In this document: positions 49,023 through 58,026 of the stretch, one piece after another
Position numbering within the stretch: the first letter of the stretch is position 1
How the letters are laid out: each line of letters begins with the position of its first letter
Assembly: GCF_000425065.1 (NCBI RefSeq)
Contig: NZ_AULB01000012.1
Span: 207,748-271,747 of the forward strand
Reading direction: 5' to 3'
DNA: 64,000 bases
DNA from: Actinomadura rifamycini DSM 43936
GTDB taxonomy: Bacteria > Actinomycetota > Actinomycetes > Streptosporangiales > Streptosporangiaceae
Position numbers and translations under genes: made by a program
The notes under the pieces: model-generated
The model's database searches: none
What the model was told of the DNA's origin: nothing
Seen by the model: the letters and a program-made list of their open reading frames with translations, nothing else

Positions 49023-50270
49023 CTAGCGGCGGACGTCCAGCCAGACCAGGCGGTGGTCGGAGGACGGGAACGGGTAGGTGCCGGTCAGCCGGGACAGCAG
49101 GTCGGACGACACGGGCCAGAACACGCCGCTTCGGACGGTGCGCGTCCCCCGCGACGGGAGGACGTAGTCGACCCGCAGGTTGCCCGGGGACGTGTCGGCG
49201 AAGTCGGCGGTGTCGTGGCGCGGGTCGCCCTCGTGGCCGCGGTTCGCACCGCCCTGGACCTCGGCGGCCTCGGCGGCGCCGCGGCTGGACGGCACGGACG
49301 ACGCGTCGACGCGGGGGTTGCGGAGGAGCTGCCGGATCGCTCCGTTGAAGCTGTCGCCGTCGTTCGGGTCGGCGTTCTGATCCCCGGCGATGACGAACCG
49401 GGCACCCGGCGGCAGGCCGCCGCGCCGCCCGCGGTCGTCGTAGATGTAGCGGCCCCGCCACGGCCGGACGTAGTCCGCCCAGAAGCGGATCTCGTCGTGG
49501 TTGCGGCGCCCGTTGCGGTCCTCGGCGCCGTCGAAGGACGGCGGCGTCGGGTGGCTGACGAGGAAGTGCACGGTGCGGCGGCCCACGCGGACCGGCACGT
49601 CCCAGTGGCTCTTGGACGACAGCCGGACCTTCGCCAGCTCCTCGTCGCTGTACCAGTCGGACGGGGTGTGGGTGGTGGTGTCGTCCGGGAGGGCGGCGCC
49701 CGGCATGTCCTTCCACAGGAACTTCTGGAAGGTGCGGACCTGCCGGCGGTCGATCGGGTAGCGGGAGTAGACGACCATGCCGTACTGGCCGGGGAACACG
49801 CCGTAGCCGTAGGCGTCCTGCCCGTAGGGGTCGGAGCCGGGCTCGGTGACCGCCTCGCCGTCGTTGTTCAGGTCGAGGCCGGACGGGACGCCGGTGTTGC
49901 TCGGCGCCGTGTAGCGGTAGCGGTAGCGGATGGGGTCCGCGCCGCCCTGCCCGACCGACAGGTAGTTGTCCTGGAACAGCCGGGCGGCCTCGCCGCGCCG
50001 GTCGTAGTCGAACTCGTTGACGAGCAGGACGTCCGGGCGGGCGCGCTGGATGATCTCGGCGACCGTCCGGGCCTGCTCGTCGGTGCGGCCGGACAGGTCC
50101 GCGACGAGTTCGCCCTCGGCCGCCCGGTTCAGCGACGCGTTGAAGGTGGCGAACCGGACGTCGGGCGCGGGTCGTCCGGCGTGGGCGGACGCGGCGGGCG
50201 CGGGCAGGGCCACGGCCGCCGCCGCGGTCGCCGCGGCGGCGAGCGCCGCGGGGGCACCGGCACGGATCAT
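49023..50270 (-). CDS. Secreted endonuclease/exonuclease/phosphatase-family protein
   Basis: A 415-residue exported protein. A signal peptide with Ala-rich core (about 1-30, APAASAHA-GR) leads into the EEP fold: RFATFNASLNRA (Asn), DVLLVNEFDYD (metal Glu, about 80-90), FLVSHPTPPSF (His), FVIAGDQNADPNDGDSFNG (Asp/Asn, about 304-322) and FPSSDHRLVWLDV at the end (Asp-His). The active-site set is complete. Substrates in the family include DNA, phosphoinositides and sphingomyelin; extracellular phosphodiester hydrolysis is the safe call. The ATG at 50270 follows AGGAG. A phytase-like remnant lies immediately upstream, which often accompanies this gene type. Confidence 0.87.
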   Translation of the reverse strand: MIRAGAPAALAAAATAAAAVALPAPAASAHAGRPAPDVRFATFNASLNRAAEGELVADLSGRTDEQARTVAEIIQRARPDVLLVNEFDYDRRGEAARLFQDNYLSVGQGGADPIRYRYRYTAPSNTGVPSGLDLNNDGEAVTEPGSDPYGQDAYGYGVFPGQYGMVVYSRYPIDRRQVRTFQKFLWKDMPGAALPDDTTTHTPSDWYSDEELAKVRLSSKSHWDVPVRVGRRTVHFLVSHPTPPSFDGAEDRNGRRNHDEIRFWADYVRPWRGRYIYDDRGRRGGLPPGARFVIAGDQNADPNDGDSFNGAIRQLLRNPRVDASSVPSSRGAAEAAEVQGGANRGHEGDPRHDTADFADTSPGNLRVDYVLPSRGTRTVRSGVFWPVSSDLLSRLTGTYPFPSSDHRLVWLDVRR

Positions 50271-50317
50271 GGGTTCTCCTTCGGCCGGCCCGGGCGGTGC
50301 CCGGGCGTTCGGGGCGG

Positions 50318-50581
50318 TCAGGCGCGGACGCGTACGGCGAGCGCGTACACGCGGGTGGTCTGCGCGGCGCTGCCGTTGTCGTCCGACACGAGGTACAGGA
50401 CGCGGCGCCCGTGCGGCGCGCGGCCGCCGAGCGCCATGCCCTCGACGTTGTCGAGGAGCGGGTCGGGCTGCGGCTGCTTCGCGGTCGCGCCGGACGGCGG
50501 GCAGTCCGCGAGGTCGACCAGCGGTTCCTTGCGGAGCACGGCCGGGGAGTCCGCGGGGACGAGGAACCTACGCGACCGCAT
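50318..50581 (-). pseudogene. Remnant of an esterase-like phytase-family gene (C-terminal part)
   Basis: The 87 codons from the ATG at 50581 match the end of secreted esterase-like phytase proteins (LVDLADCPPSGATAKQPQPD and VLYLVSDDNGSAAQTTRVYA). These proteins are normally about 350-450 residues with a signal peptide; the N-terminal three quarters are missing and the sequence upstream (50648-50760) holds no remainder. The frame stays open to 50647 without further similarity. A GGAGG sits 5 bases before the ATG, so a small peptide could still be made. It looks like a deletion product. Confidence 0.65.
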
Positions 50582-50756
50582 GTCGGCCTCCGGGGGAACG
50601 CATGACCCGTGAGCGTACGGCGGGCGGGCCCGCCGTATCCCGAGCATGATCGAAGCACCCGCCGAACATCAGGTGAACGCCCGCCCCGGCCCGGACTCTC
50701 CGGCGGGCGGCCCGGTCGCCGGGGGTCCGCACGCCGGGTCCCGGCGGCCGTCCGGA

Positions 50757-51083
50757 TCACCCTTCCTCGGACTCGTCGACGACGAGGCGGTCGCGGTCGA
50801 TGCCGCCGGTGCGGTAGGCGGCGCCGCCGATCGTCTGGGCGGCGACCGGGGCGGTGATGAGCTGGAAGACGGCGACGAGCAGCAGCGGCGCGGCGGCGCT
50901 GAGGGTGTCGGCCTGCGGCGCGACGCCCGCGAGGACCAGCACCAGGCCGATCGTCTGCGGCTTCGTCGCGGCGTGCAGGCGGCTGAGCAGGTCGGGGAAG
51001 CGCAGCGCGCCGAGCGCGCCGAGGAACGAGAAGGTCGCGCCGGCGGGCAGCAGGACCGCGGTGACGAGGTCGGCGGGGCTCAT
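50757..51083 (-). CDS. mnhG: Na+/H+ antiporter subunit G
   Basis: A 108-residue protein with three membrane helices (about 5-28, 38-57, 63-85). The family pattern FSFLGALGALRFPDLLSRLHAATKPQT (residues about 18-44; start FSFLGALGALRFPD) is complete. Subunit G is the last small subunit of Mrp antiporters, which export Na+ or K+ against protons and help with alkali, salt and bile stress. Last gene of the operon; overlaps mnhF by 4 bp. Confidence 0.93.
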   Translation of the reverse strand: MSPADLVTAVLLPAGATFSFLGALGALRFPDLLSRLHAATKPQTIGLVLVLAGVAPQADTLSAAAPLLLVAVFQLITAPVAAQTIGGAAYRTGGIDRDRLVVDESEEG

Positions 51084-51346
51084 CCGCGCTCCCCCCGCTC
51101 CCCCGCGAGCCGGGCCGCGGTGACCGAGCCGACGAACCCGAGAACGGCGATGACGACGAGGAGCGTGGAGTTCGCGGGCTCGTCCTGCGCGGCGACGTGC
51201 ACGGCGATGCCGCTGATGAGCAGCACCGCCAGGACGTCCAGGGCCATGATGCGGTCGAACGCGGTGGGGCCGCGCAGCAGCCGGAGCGTCGTGAGGGCGA
51301 ACGCGGCGCCGAGGAGGCTCAGGGTCAGGGCGTAGACGGCGGTCAT
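51080..51346 (-). CDS. mnhF: Na+/H+ antiporter subunit F
   Basis: An 88-residue protein with three membrane helices. RLLRGPTAFDRIMALDVLAV (about 22-41) is the diagnostic segment of MnhF/MrpF, with the conserved Asp pair. The ATG at 51346 overlaps the mnhE stop and its stop overlaps mnhG, both by 4 bases. Confidence 0.93.
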   Translation of the reverse strand: MTAVYALTLSLLGAAFALTTLRLLRGPTAFDRIMALDVLAVLLISGIAVHVAAQDEPANSTLLVVIAVLGFVGSVTAARLAGERGERG

Positions 51347-51867
51347 GCGGGCTCCTCCGGTTCGGGCGCGCCGAGGGCGCGCAGCAGGCGGCGTTCGGTG
51401 GCGAGCAGGCCGCGCCGGACGGCCTCGGCGTCGGCGGGGTCGTCGACGGGCATGCCGTGGATGAGGAAGAGGGAGTTCTCCCAGTCGATGTCGAGGACGA
51501 GCGTGCCCGGGCGCAGCGACGTGCTCGTGGTCACCGCGAGGAGGACGACGTCCGACTGCGAGCGCGCGCGCACGCGGACGAGGGCTCCCTGGACGCGGCT
51601 CGGCCGCCACAGCGCGTGCTTGCCGATGACGACGCTCGACGCGAAGAGGTCCCACCCGAACTCGAGCAGGGCCTCGGTGAGCCGGACGGGACGGAGCCGC
51701 TTGATGAACGGGACGGTCGGCAGCCGCGTGACGGCGTACGCGGCGTAGGCGACGGCGATGCCGGACAGGACGGTCGCGCCGTCGACACGTCCCCACAGCA
51801 GCAGCCACACGCCGAGCAGCCACAGGGCCATGCCGGTGCGGGCGGCGATGCGGCTCAGGACGTTCAC
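51343..51867 (-). CDS. mnhE: Na+/H+ antiporter subunit E
   Basis: A 174-residue protein: two N-terminal membrane helices (about 12-30 and 33-48), then a soluble cytoplasmic domain with SDVVLLAVTTSTSLRPGTLVLDI, the MnhE signature (residues about 105-127; core TSTSLRPGTLVLDI). MnhE is needed for assembly of the Mrp complex. The GTG at 51867 overlaps the mnhD stop (GTGA). It has a C-terminal Glu/Pro-rich end. Confidence 0.92.
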   Translation of the reverse strand: MNVLSRIAARTGMALWLLGVWLLLWGRVDGATVLSGIAVAYAAYAVTRLPTVPFIKRLRPVRLTEALLEFGWDLFASSVVIGKHALWRPSRVQGALVRVRARSQSDVVLLAVTTSTSLRPGTLVLDIDWENSLFLIHGMPVDDPADAEAVRRGLLATERRLLRALGAPEPEEPA

Positions 51868-53378
51868 CGTTCCCCCAGGACGGCCCGGACGTACGGGACG
51901 GGGTCGAGCAGTTCGGTGGCGGCGCGGTGGCTCCAGTCGGTGAGGGGGCCGGCGAACGCGGGGATGAGGAGGCCGACGCAGACCATCGCGGCGGTGACGG
52001 TCCGCATGACGCGGACGCCGCCCCGCGCGGCCGCGTCGTGGGGGCGTTCGGGCAGTTCGGCGGCGGGGGTGCGCCAGAACGCGAGGGCCCACACGCGGCT
52101 CATCGCCATGAGGGTGAGGAGGCTGGCGAGGACGGCGACGCCCGTGACGGCGTACGCGGCGGTGCTCCCGGACCCGACGCCGGCCTGGAAGATCGCGAGC
52201 TTGGCGATGAACCCGGAGGTCGGGGGGACGCCGCTGACGCTCAGCGCGGGGATGAAGAACAGCACGGAGACGAACGGGGAGACGATCGCGAGGCCGCGCA
52301 GCCGGGTGAGGGTGATCTCCCCGGTGAGTCCCTGCATGAGGTCGCTGACCAGGAACAGCGTCGCCTGGACGATGATGTGGTGGACGAGGTAGAGGATCGC
52401 GCCGGTGAGTCCCGCGACGGTGAACAGGCTGAGCCCGAACAGCATGTAGCCGATGTGCCCGACGAGGGTGAGCGACAGGACGCGGTGCAGGTCGTCGTGG
52501 GTGAGGGCGCCGAGCGTCCCGACGAGCAGGGTGAGCGCGGCGAGGCCGAGCATCGGCCAGGAGAGCGATTCGCGGGGGAACAGGAGGGTCTCGACGCGGA
52601 TCAGCGAGTAGATGGCGGCCTTGGTGAGCAGCGCCGCGAACACGGCGGTGATCTGGGTGATCGCGACCGGGTAGCTGTCGGGCAGCCACAGGTGCATCGG
52701 GACGATCGCGCTCTTGATGCCGAACACGACGAGGAACAGCATGGCGAGCCCGGTGCGGGTCCCGGTCGGCAGCTCGGCGGTGCGGGTGGCCAGCTCGGCG
52801 AGGTTGACGGTGCCGGTCGCGGCGTAGGTGAGCCCGATGGCGGTGAGGAAGAGGATGGACGAGGTCAGGCTGACGGCCGTGTACGTCATGCCGGCCTGGA
52901 CGCGTTCGCGGCTGGGCGACAGCGTCAGCAGGACGTAGCTGGACGCGAGCATCACCTCGAACGCGACGAACAGGTTGAACAGGTCGCCGGCGAGGAACGT
53001 CAGGCAGACCCCGGCGGTGAGGGTGAGGTACGCGGGGTAGAAGACGCCGGGTTCGTGCTCGCCGCCGAGGCCGCCCGCGCCCTCCCCCACGCCGTGGATC
53101 ATGATGGCGAGCAGCACGACGGCGGACACCGTCACCAGCAGCGCGGAGAGCCGGTCGGCGACGAGCGTGATGCCGAGCGGGGCGGCCCAGCCGCCGAGCT
53201 GGACGGCGGTGACGCCGTCCCGGGCGACGGCGGCGACGAGCGTCCCGGCCGCGGCGACGACCCCGGTGACGACGAGCGGCGCGACGATCCGCAGCAGGGT
53301 GTCGCGGCGCCGGACGATCAGCGCGAAGGCCGCGCCGAGCAGCGGCAGGACGAACGGGAGCGGGACGAGGACGTTCAT
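51864..53378 (-). CDS. mnhD: Na+/H+ antiporter subunit D
   Basis: A 504-residue membrane protein with about 14 helices, related to NuoM/N of complex I. Key residues are the Glu in LFVAFEVMLASSYVLL (about 135-150) and the Lys in VVFGIKSAIVPMHLWLPDSY (about 216-235), both part of the proton path, and LTHDDLHRVLSLTLVGHIGY. It is one of the two large proton-conducting subunits of the Mrp antiporter. Confidence 0.94.
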   Translation of the reverse strand: MNVLVPLPFVLPLLGAAFALIVRRRDTLLRIVAPLVVTGVVAAAGTLVAAVARDGVTAVQLGGWAAPLGITLVADRLSALLVTVSAVVLLAIMIHGVGEGAGGLGGEHEPGVFYPAYLTLTAGVCLTFLAGDLFNLFVAFEVMLASSYVLLTLSPSRERVQAGMTYTAVSLTSSILFLTAIGLTYAATGTVNLAELATRTAELPTGTRTGLAMLFLVVFGIKSAIVPMHLWLPDSYPVAITQITAVFAALLTKAAIYSLIRVETLLFPRESLSWPMLGLAALTLLVGTLGALTHDDLHRVLSLTLVGHIGYMLFGLSLFTVAGLTGAILYLVHHIIVQATLFLVSDLMQGLTGEITLTRLRGLAIVSPFVSVLFFIPALSVSGVPPTSGFIAKLAIFQAGVGSGSTAAYAVTGVAVLASLLTLMAMSRVWALAFWRTPAAELPERPHDAAARGGVRVMRTVTAAMVCVGLLIPAFAGPLTDWSHRAATELLDPVPYVRAVLGER

Positions 53379-53911
53379 CCGCCGCCTCCGGGCGGGCGCT
53401 CGTCCGGCGGCGCCCCCTCACCGGACGGGCCCCCCTCACCGGGCGGGCGCTCGCCGGGCCCGGCTCCGCCGGACGCGGGCTCGGGCCCGTCCCGGGGGGC
53501 GGGCTCCGTGCCGCCCTCGACCGGGTCGCCCGTCCAGGTGTCGGGGTCGGCGCGCTCCGCCGCCGAGATGCGGCGGTCCTCGACGTCGTCCTGCACCTCG
53601 TCCTCGCCGGTGAGGAGGCGGCTGCGGTAGGCGAGGGCGAGCAGGAACGCGGTGACGCCGAAGGTGATGACGATCGCGGTGAGGGCCATCGCCTGCGGCA
53701 GCGGGTCGGCCATCTCCCGGTCGTCCTTCCCGCCGAGCAGCGGCGGCGCCCCGGACGGCCCGCCCGCGAGCAGCAGCGCGAGGTTGCCGCCGTGGCCGAG
53801 CAGCATGAAGCCGACGACGATGCGGACGAGCGAGCGCTGCAGCATGAGGTGGAAGCCGGTCGCGAACAGGACGGCGACGGCGACCATCAGCGTGACGGTG
53901 GGTCCGGTCAT
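53375..53911 (-). CDS. mnhC: Na+/H+ antiporter subunit C with long disordered tail
   Basis: A 178-residue protein. The first 105 residues are a normal NuoK-like MnhC with three membrane helices (VRIVVGFMLLGHGGNLALLL, about 29-48; DPLPQAMALTAIVITFGVTA, about 68-87). After about residue 115 an extra tail rich in Gly, Pro, Glu and Asp runs to the end; typical MnhC proteins end near 115-130. The tail's start codes for VEDRRISAAERADPDTWTGD. It overlaps mnhD and mnhA by 4 bp each. Confidence 0.9.
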   Translation of the reverse strand: MTGPTVTLMVAVAVLFATGFHLMLQRSLVRIVVGFMLLGHGGNLALLLAGGPSGAPPLLGGKDDREMADPLPQAMALTAIVITFGVTAFLLALAYRSRLLTGEDEVQDDVEDRRISAAERADPDTWTGDPVEGGTEPAPRDGPEPASGGAGPGERPPGEGGPSGEGAPPDERPPGGGG

Positions 53912-56817
53912 CGGGGCTCCTCTCCGGCGACGTCGCGGGCCGCCTCCTCCGCGCCGCCGTCCCGGCCCTCGTCCGGCCTCCGCTCCAGGCTCGCGCCGAG
54001 GGTGGTGAGGATCGTCAGGACGAGCCCGAGCACCAGCAGGTACACGCCGATGTCGAAGAACAGGCTGGTGGGGACGTGGATGTCGCCCACGAGGGGGGCG
54101 TGCGCGTGGTACGTCGTCTGGTACAGGAACGCGCCGTCGATGAGCCAGCCGGCGGCGCCGGACGCGAGCGCGACCAGCAGCCCGCCGCCGAGCAGCACGG
54201 CGGGCCGGACGGGGATGGCGAGGGCCAGCTCGCGCTTCCCGCCCGGCAGGTAGCGCAGGACGAACGCCATCCCGGCGACGAGCCCGCCGACGAACCCGCC
54301 GCCGGGGCGGCCGTGCCCGGCGACGAGCAGGTACACCGACACCACCAGGAGGGTGGGCCCGAGGAGGCGGGCGGTGGCCTCCAGCACGACGGACGAGCCG
54401 CCGAGCGGCGGCCGTCCGGGTGCGGCGAGCCAGCGCGTCCGCCCCTCCCGCGGCGCGGGCGGGGGCCGCGACGGCTCGCCCCGCATCCCGTGGGTGGGGC
54501 CGGGCCGGACGGTGCGGCGCTCGCGGAGCGGCGGGGCGCCGGGCCCGGTGAGGACGAGCCCGGCGACGCCCATCGCGGCGACGGCGAGCACGACGATCTC
54601 GCCGAGCGTGTCGAGCGCGCGCAGGTCCACGATGATCGCGTTGACGACGTTCTTCGCCTCCTCCTCCCTCGCGGGGCCGGCGTAGGCGGGGCCGACGGGG
54701 GCGGCGGTGCGGCTGAGCGCGGCGACGGCGAGGAACAGCGCGACGAACCCGCCGAGGCAGGCGCTGAGGAGGGCGGTGCCGACGCGGGCGGGCGTCGTCC
54801 GGCGGCGCGGCGGGAACCGGTCGGGGAGCCGCCGCAGCGCCAGCACCAGCATGATCAGGGAGAGGGTCTCGACGACGAGCAGGGTGAGCGCCACGTCGGG
54901 GCCGCCGTGCACGACGAACAGGCCGCCGACGGCGTAGCCGACGCCCGCGAGCAGCAGCGCGGCCGACAGCCGGCGGCGGACGCGGACCGCCGCGAGCGCG
55001 CACACGACGACGATCCCGACGAGCAGCGGCTGCCCCGGTTCGTCCCAGCCGCTCAGCCGCTCGGCGGACGGCGCGGGCGCGGTGCCGCGGAGGAGCCCGG
55101 AGACGAGCCCGACGCCCGGCAGCAGCAGCACCATCGTCCCGATCACGGCGAGGTACGCGGGCAGGGAGCCGGTCTGGACGCGGCGGGTGACGCCCCGCGC
55201 GGCGGCGAGCGTCGCGGCGACGGTGCCGTCGTAGGCGTCCTGCGCGTCGGGGGCGCGCCACCGGACGGGCGGCGCGGGGAACGTCCGCCCGAACGCCCGG
55301 TACAGGGCGAAACCGGCGGCGAACGCGACGAGGGTGAGGACGACCGGCAGCCCGAGCCCGTGCCAGAGCGCGAGCTCGTAGCCGGGGTGCGGGGCGGGGA
55401 GCGTGTCGGCGTACCCGGCGAGGAGGGTGTCGAGGGGACCGGTCAGCAGGCCCCCGGCGAACCCGGCGGCGGCGAGGGCGACGACCGGTCCGACGAGCCC
55501 CCACGGGGTGCGCGGCCGTCCCTCCTCGTCCGCGGAGCCGCCGAACGCGCCGTGCATGAACCGGAGGCCGTAGGCGACGGTCAGCGCGGAGCCCGCGACG
55601 ATCCCGGCGAGGACGGCGGCGTCGGCGCCGCCGTGCGCGAACGCCTTGAGGGCCGTCTCCTTCGCGACGAACCCGAGGAGCGGCGGCACGCCCATCATGG
55701 ACGCGACCGCGAGGGCGGCCGCGACGGTGAGGACGGGGCGCCGCCGCCCCGACAGCTCGTAGGCGCGGCGCGTCCCCTCCTCGTGCTCGATGACGCCGAC
55801 CGCGAGGAACAGCGGCGCCTTGAACAGGCCGTGCGCGAGCAGCAGCGCGACGCCGGCGAGCGCGGCCGTCCGGGTCCCGGCGCCGAGCAGCACCATGAGG
55901 AAGCCGAGCTGGCTGACGGTGCCGTAGGCGAGCAGCCGCTTCAGGTCGTCCTGGCGGAGCGCGATGACGCCGCCGACGAGCAGGCTGACGAGGCCGACGG
56001 AGACGATGAGCGGGCTCCAGAGGCCGGTCTCGGCGAACGCGGGCGACAGCCGCGCCACCAGGTAGACGCCGGCCTTCACCATCGCGGCGGCGTGCAGGTA
56101 GCCGCTGACGGGCGTCGGCGCGACCATCGCGGCGGGCAGCCACGCGTGCAGCGGCATCTGCGCGGACTTCGCGAACGCGCCGAGCAGGACCAGCACCATC
56201 GCGGTGCGGGCGGCGGCGCCGCCGGGCGGGTCCGCGACGATCTCGGAGATCCGGTATGTCCCGGCGGTCTCCCCGAGGACGACGAACCCGGCGAGCATGA
56301 CGAGGCCGAACGCGGTGGTGGTCAGCAGCGCCTGGAGGGCGGCGCGCCGGTCCTCGGTCCGCTCGGGGTGCCCGGCGCCGATGAGGATGAACGAGCTGAC
56401 GGTGGTCAGCTCCCAGAACACGTAGAGGACGAGCAGGTTGTCGGCGAGGACGAGCCCCGTCATCGCGCCCGCGAACGCGACGAGCGTCCCGACGGTGAGC
56501 CGCTCGGTGCGGGGGCCGGACGGGAAGTACCGGGCGGCGTAGCACAGGACGACCGCGCCGACGCCGCCGACGAGCAGCAGCATCACGACGGCGAGGGCGT
56601 CCAGCCGGAAGTCGATCGTGAGGCCGAGGCCGGGCGCCCAGGACAGCCGCGCGGTGTCGTCGTGCCCGCCCGCGACGTCCCCGGCGCGGGCGACCGCCCA
56701 CGCTGCGGTGGCGGCGGGGACGAGCGCGGCGGCGTACCCGAGCGCGCGGCCGTCCCGGCCGGCCGCCCAGGGGACGAGGACGGCCGCCGCGGCGTACAGC
56801 AGGATCAGCGTGAACAT
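53908..56817 (-). CDS. mnhA: Na+/H+ antiporter fused subunits A and B
   Basis: A 969-residue protein. The NuoL-like MnhA part (about 1-740) carries the proton-path residues in LLVLYVFWELTTVSSFILIG (about 128-147) and GAFAKSAQMPLHAWLPAAMV (about 213-232), plus LKRLLAYGTVSQLGF. The final part (about 815-935) is MnhB: GRPGGGFVGGLVAGMAFVLR and the last helices. The fusion is common in actinobacteria. First gene of the mnhAB-C-D-E-F-G operon, every junction overlapping by 4 bases. Divergent from the methyltransferase gene. Confidence 0.94.
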   Translation of the reverse strand: MFTLILLYAAAAVLVPWAAGRDGRALGYAAALVPAATAAWAVARAGDVAGGHDDTARLSWAPGLGLTIDFRLDALAVVMLLLVGGVGAVVLCYAARYFPSGPRTERLTVGTLVAFAGAMTGLVLADNLLVLYVFWELTTVSSFILIGAGHPERTEDRRAALQALLTTTAFGLVMLAGFVVLGETAGTYRISEIVADPPGGAAARTAMVLVLLGAFAKSAQMPLHAWLPAAMVAPTPVSGYLHAAAMVKAGVYLVARLSPAFAETGLWSPLIVSVGLVSLLVGGVIALRQDDLKRLLAYGTVSQLGFLMVLLGAGTRTAALAGVALLLAHGLFKAPLFLAVGVIEHEEGTRRAYELSGRRRPVLTVAAALAVASMMGVPPLLGFVAKETALKAFAHGGADAAVLAGIVAGSALTVAYGLRFMHGAFGGSADEEGRPRTPWGLVGPVVALAAAGFAGGLLTGPLDTLLAGYADTLPAPHPGYELALWHGLGLPVVLTLVAFAAGFALYRAFGRTFPAPPVRWRAPDAQDAYDGTVAATLAAARGVTRRVQTGSLPAYLAVIGTMVLLLPGVGLVSGLLRGTAPAPSAERLSGWDEPGQPLLVGIVVVCALAAVRVRRRLSAALLLAGVGYAVGGLFVVHGGPDVALTLLVVETLSLIMLVLALRRLPDRFPPRRRTTPARVGTALLSACLGGFVALFLAVAALSRTAAPVGPAYAGPAREEEAKNVVNAIIVDLRALDTLGEIVVLAVAAMGVAGLVLTGPGAPPLRERRTVRPGPTHGMRGEPSRPPPAPREGRTRWLAAPGRPPLGGSSVVLEATARLLGPTLLVVSVYLLVAGHGRPGGGFVGGLVAGMAFVLRYLPGGKRELALAIPVRPAVLLGGGLLVALASGAAGWLIDGAFLYQTTYHAHAPLVGDIHVPTSLFFDIGVYLLVLGLVLTILTTLGASLERRPDEGRDGGAEEAARDVAGEEPR

Positions 56818-57046
56818 GAGGACGCCGCGGCACCCCCTCCCTGCTGATCACCGGTGCTGACGTCGATCTACCCGACATGCGGCACCGAAACGGAGGCGGC
56901 GGAACGGTGTTCGGCGGAGTGCGCGGCGGGACGGGCGGCGGCGGGGACGCCGCGCGGCGGCCCGCGCGAACCGGTTGTCGGGCGGGCCCGCATTTGGTTC
57001 GCTGCTCGTGACACGCCCGAGGACCCCCGGCCTTATGGAGGCGACC

Positions 57047-57886
57047 GTGAGCGGCGACGAGGCATTCTCCTGGCACGAGGCCGAGAAGGACTTGATGGCC
57101 GGGATCGACACGTCGATCCCGCATTCGGCGCGGATCTGGAACTACTGGCTGGGCGGCAAGGACAACTACGCCGTCGACCAGGAGGCCGGCGCCCATTTCG
57201 CCGAAATCTATCCGAGCATCGCCGACATGGCCCGCTCGTCCCGGTACTTCATCATGCGGGTGGTGCGGTACCTGGCGGGCGAGGCGGGGGTGCGGCAGTT
57301 CCTCGACATCGGCACCGGCCTGCCCAGCCACGACAACACCCACGAGGTGGCGCAGCGCGTCGCGCCCGGCACCCGCACCGTGTACGTCGACAACGACCCG
57401 CTCGTCCTCGCGCACGCGCACGCCATGCTCACCGGCAAGGGCACCGGCGGCACCGACTACATCGACGCCGACCTGAACGACCCCGGGGCGATCCTGGACG
57501 TCGCCCGCACGAAGCTCGACTTCGGGCGGCCCGTCGCGCTGATGCTCATGGGCGTGCTCGGGCACGTCCCGGTGTCCGGGGACGACGACGCCCGCGCCCG
57601 CGGGATCGTCGGGACGCTGAAGGAGGCGCTGCCGTCCGGGAGCTACCTCGCCCTCTACGACGGGACGGACACCGACCCGTCGTTCGTGGCGGCGGTCGGC
57701 GACTACAACGCGGGCGGGTCCGACCCGTACGTCCTGCGGAGCCCCGAGCAGCTCGGGCGGTTCCTGGACGGCTTCGAGCCCGTCGACCCGGGCCTGGTGG
57801 AGATCGGGCGGTGGCGCCCGGACCCGAACCCGTTCGACGACGCCCGCGGCCACGACGCCTGGGGCGGTGTCGCCCGCAAACCCTAG
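57047..57886 (+). CDS. S-adenosyl methyltransferase, DUF574 (Methyltransf_19) family
   Basis: A 279-residue protein of the actinomycete SAM-dependent DUF574 group. It has the family start IPHSARIWNYWLGGKDNYAV (about 24-43) and SAM motif I QFLDIGTGLPSHDNTHEVAQ (about 84-103). The substrates of this large paralogous family are unknown. The GTG at 57047 is chosen for its GGAGG site; ATG at 57035 is possible. Curiously, its last codons and the TAG stop are part of the first unit of a 17-bp tandem repeat. Divergent from the mnh operon and ended by a strong hairpin. Confidence 0.88.
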   Translation: MSGDEAFSWHEAEKDLMAGIDTSIPHSARIWNYWLGGKDNYAVDQEAGAHFAEIYPSIADMARSSRYFIMRVVRYLAGEAGVRQFLDIGTGLPSHDNTHEVAQRVAPGTRTVYVDNDPLVLAHAHAMLTGKGTGGTDYIDADLNDPGAILDVARTKLDFGRPVALMLMGVLGHVPVSGDDDARARGIVGTLKEALPSGSYLALYDGTDTDPSFVAAVGDYNAGGSDPYVLRSPEQLGRFLDGFEPVDPGLVEIGRWRPDPNPFDDARGHDAWGGVARKP

Positions 57887-57955
57887 GCGCCCGCAAACCC
57901 TAGGCGCCCGCAAACCCTAGGCGCCCGCAAACCCTGGGCGCCCGCGAACCCTGGG
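57871..57955 (+). repeat. Five 17-bp tandem repeats spanning the methyltransferase stop codon
   Basis: Unit CGCCCGCAAACCCTAGG, at 57871, 57888, 57905, 57922 and 57939. Units 1-3 are identical; units 4 and 5 have TGG for TAG, and unit 5 one more change (GCGAAC). The stop codon TAG at 57884-57886 lies in unit 1. It looks like a recent minisatellite-type expansion. Confidence 0.92.
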
Positions 57956-57987
57956 CGCCGCGGCCGGTGGCGGGCCCCTGGCAGCGC

Positions 57988-58019
57988 CCCCGGGGACGCC
58001 CGTCGGGACGTCCCCGGGG
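57988..58019. terminator. Hairpin between convergent methyltransferase and CU044_5270 genes
   Basis: CCCCGGGGACG (57988-57998) pairs perfectly with 58009-58019 over a 10-base loop; it can work in both directions. Confidence 0.75.
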
Positions 58020-58026
58020 AGGTCGG

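Noticed and set aside
53375..57913. A 1512-codon open frame on the minus strand
   Set aside because: Only its end (mnhC) is real; the remainder is out of frame with mnhA.
57871..57955. CRISPR array
   Set aside because: The 17-bp units are directly adjacent with no spacers and there are no cas genes.
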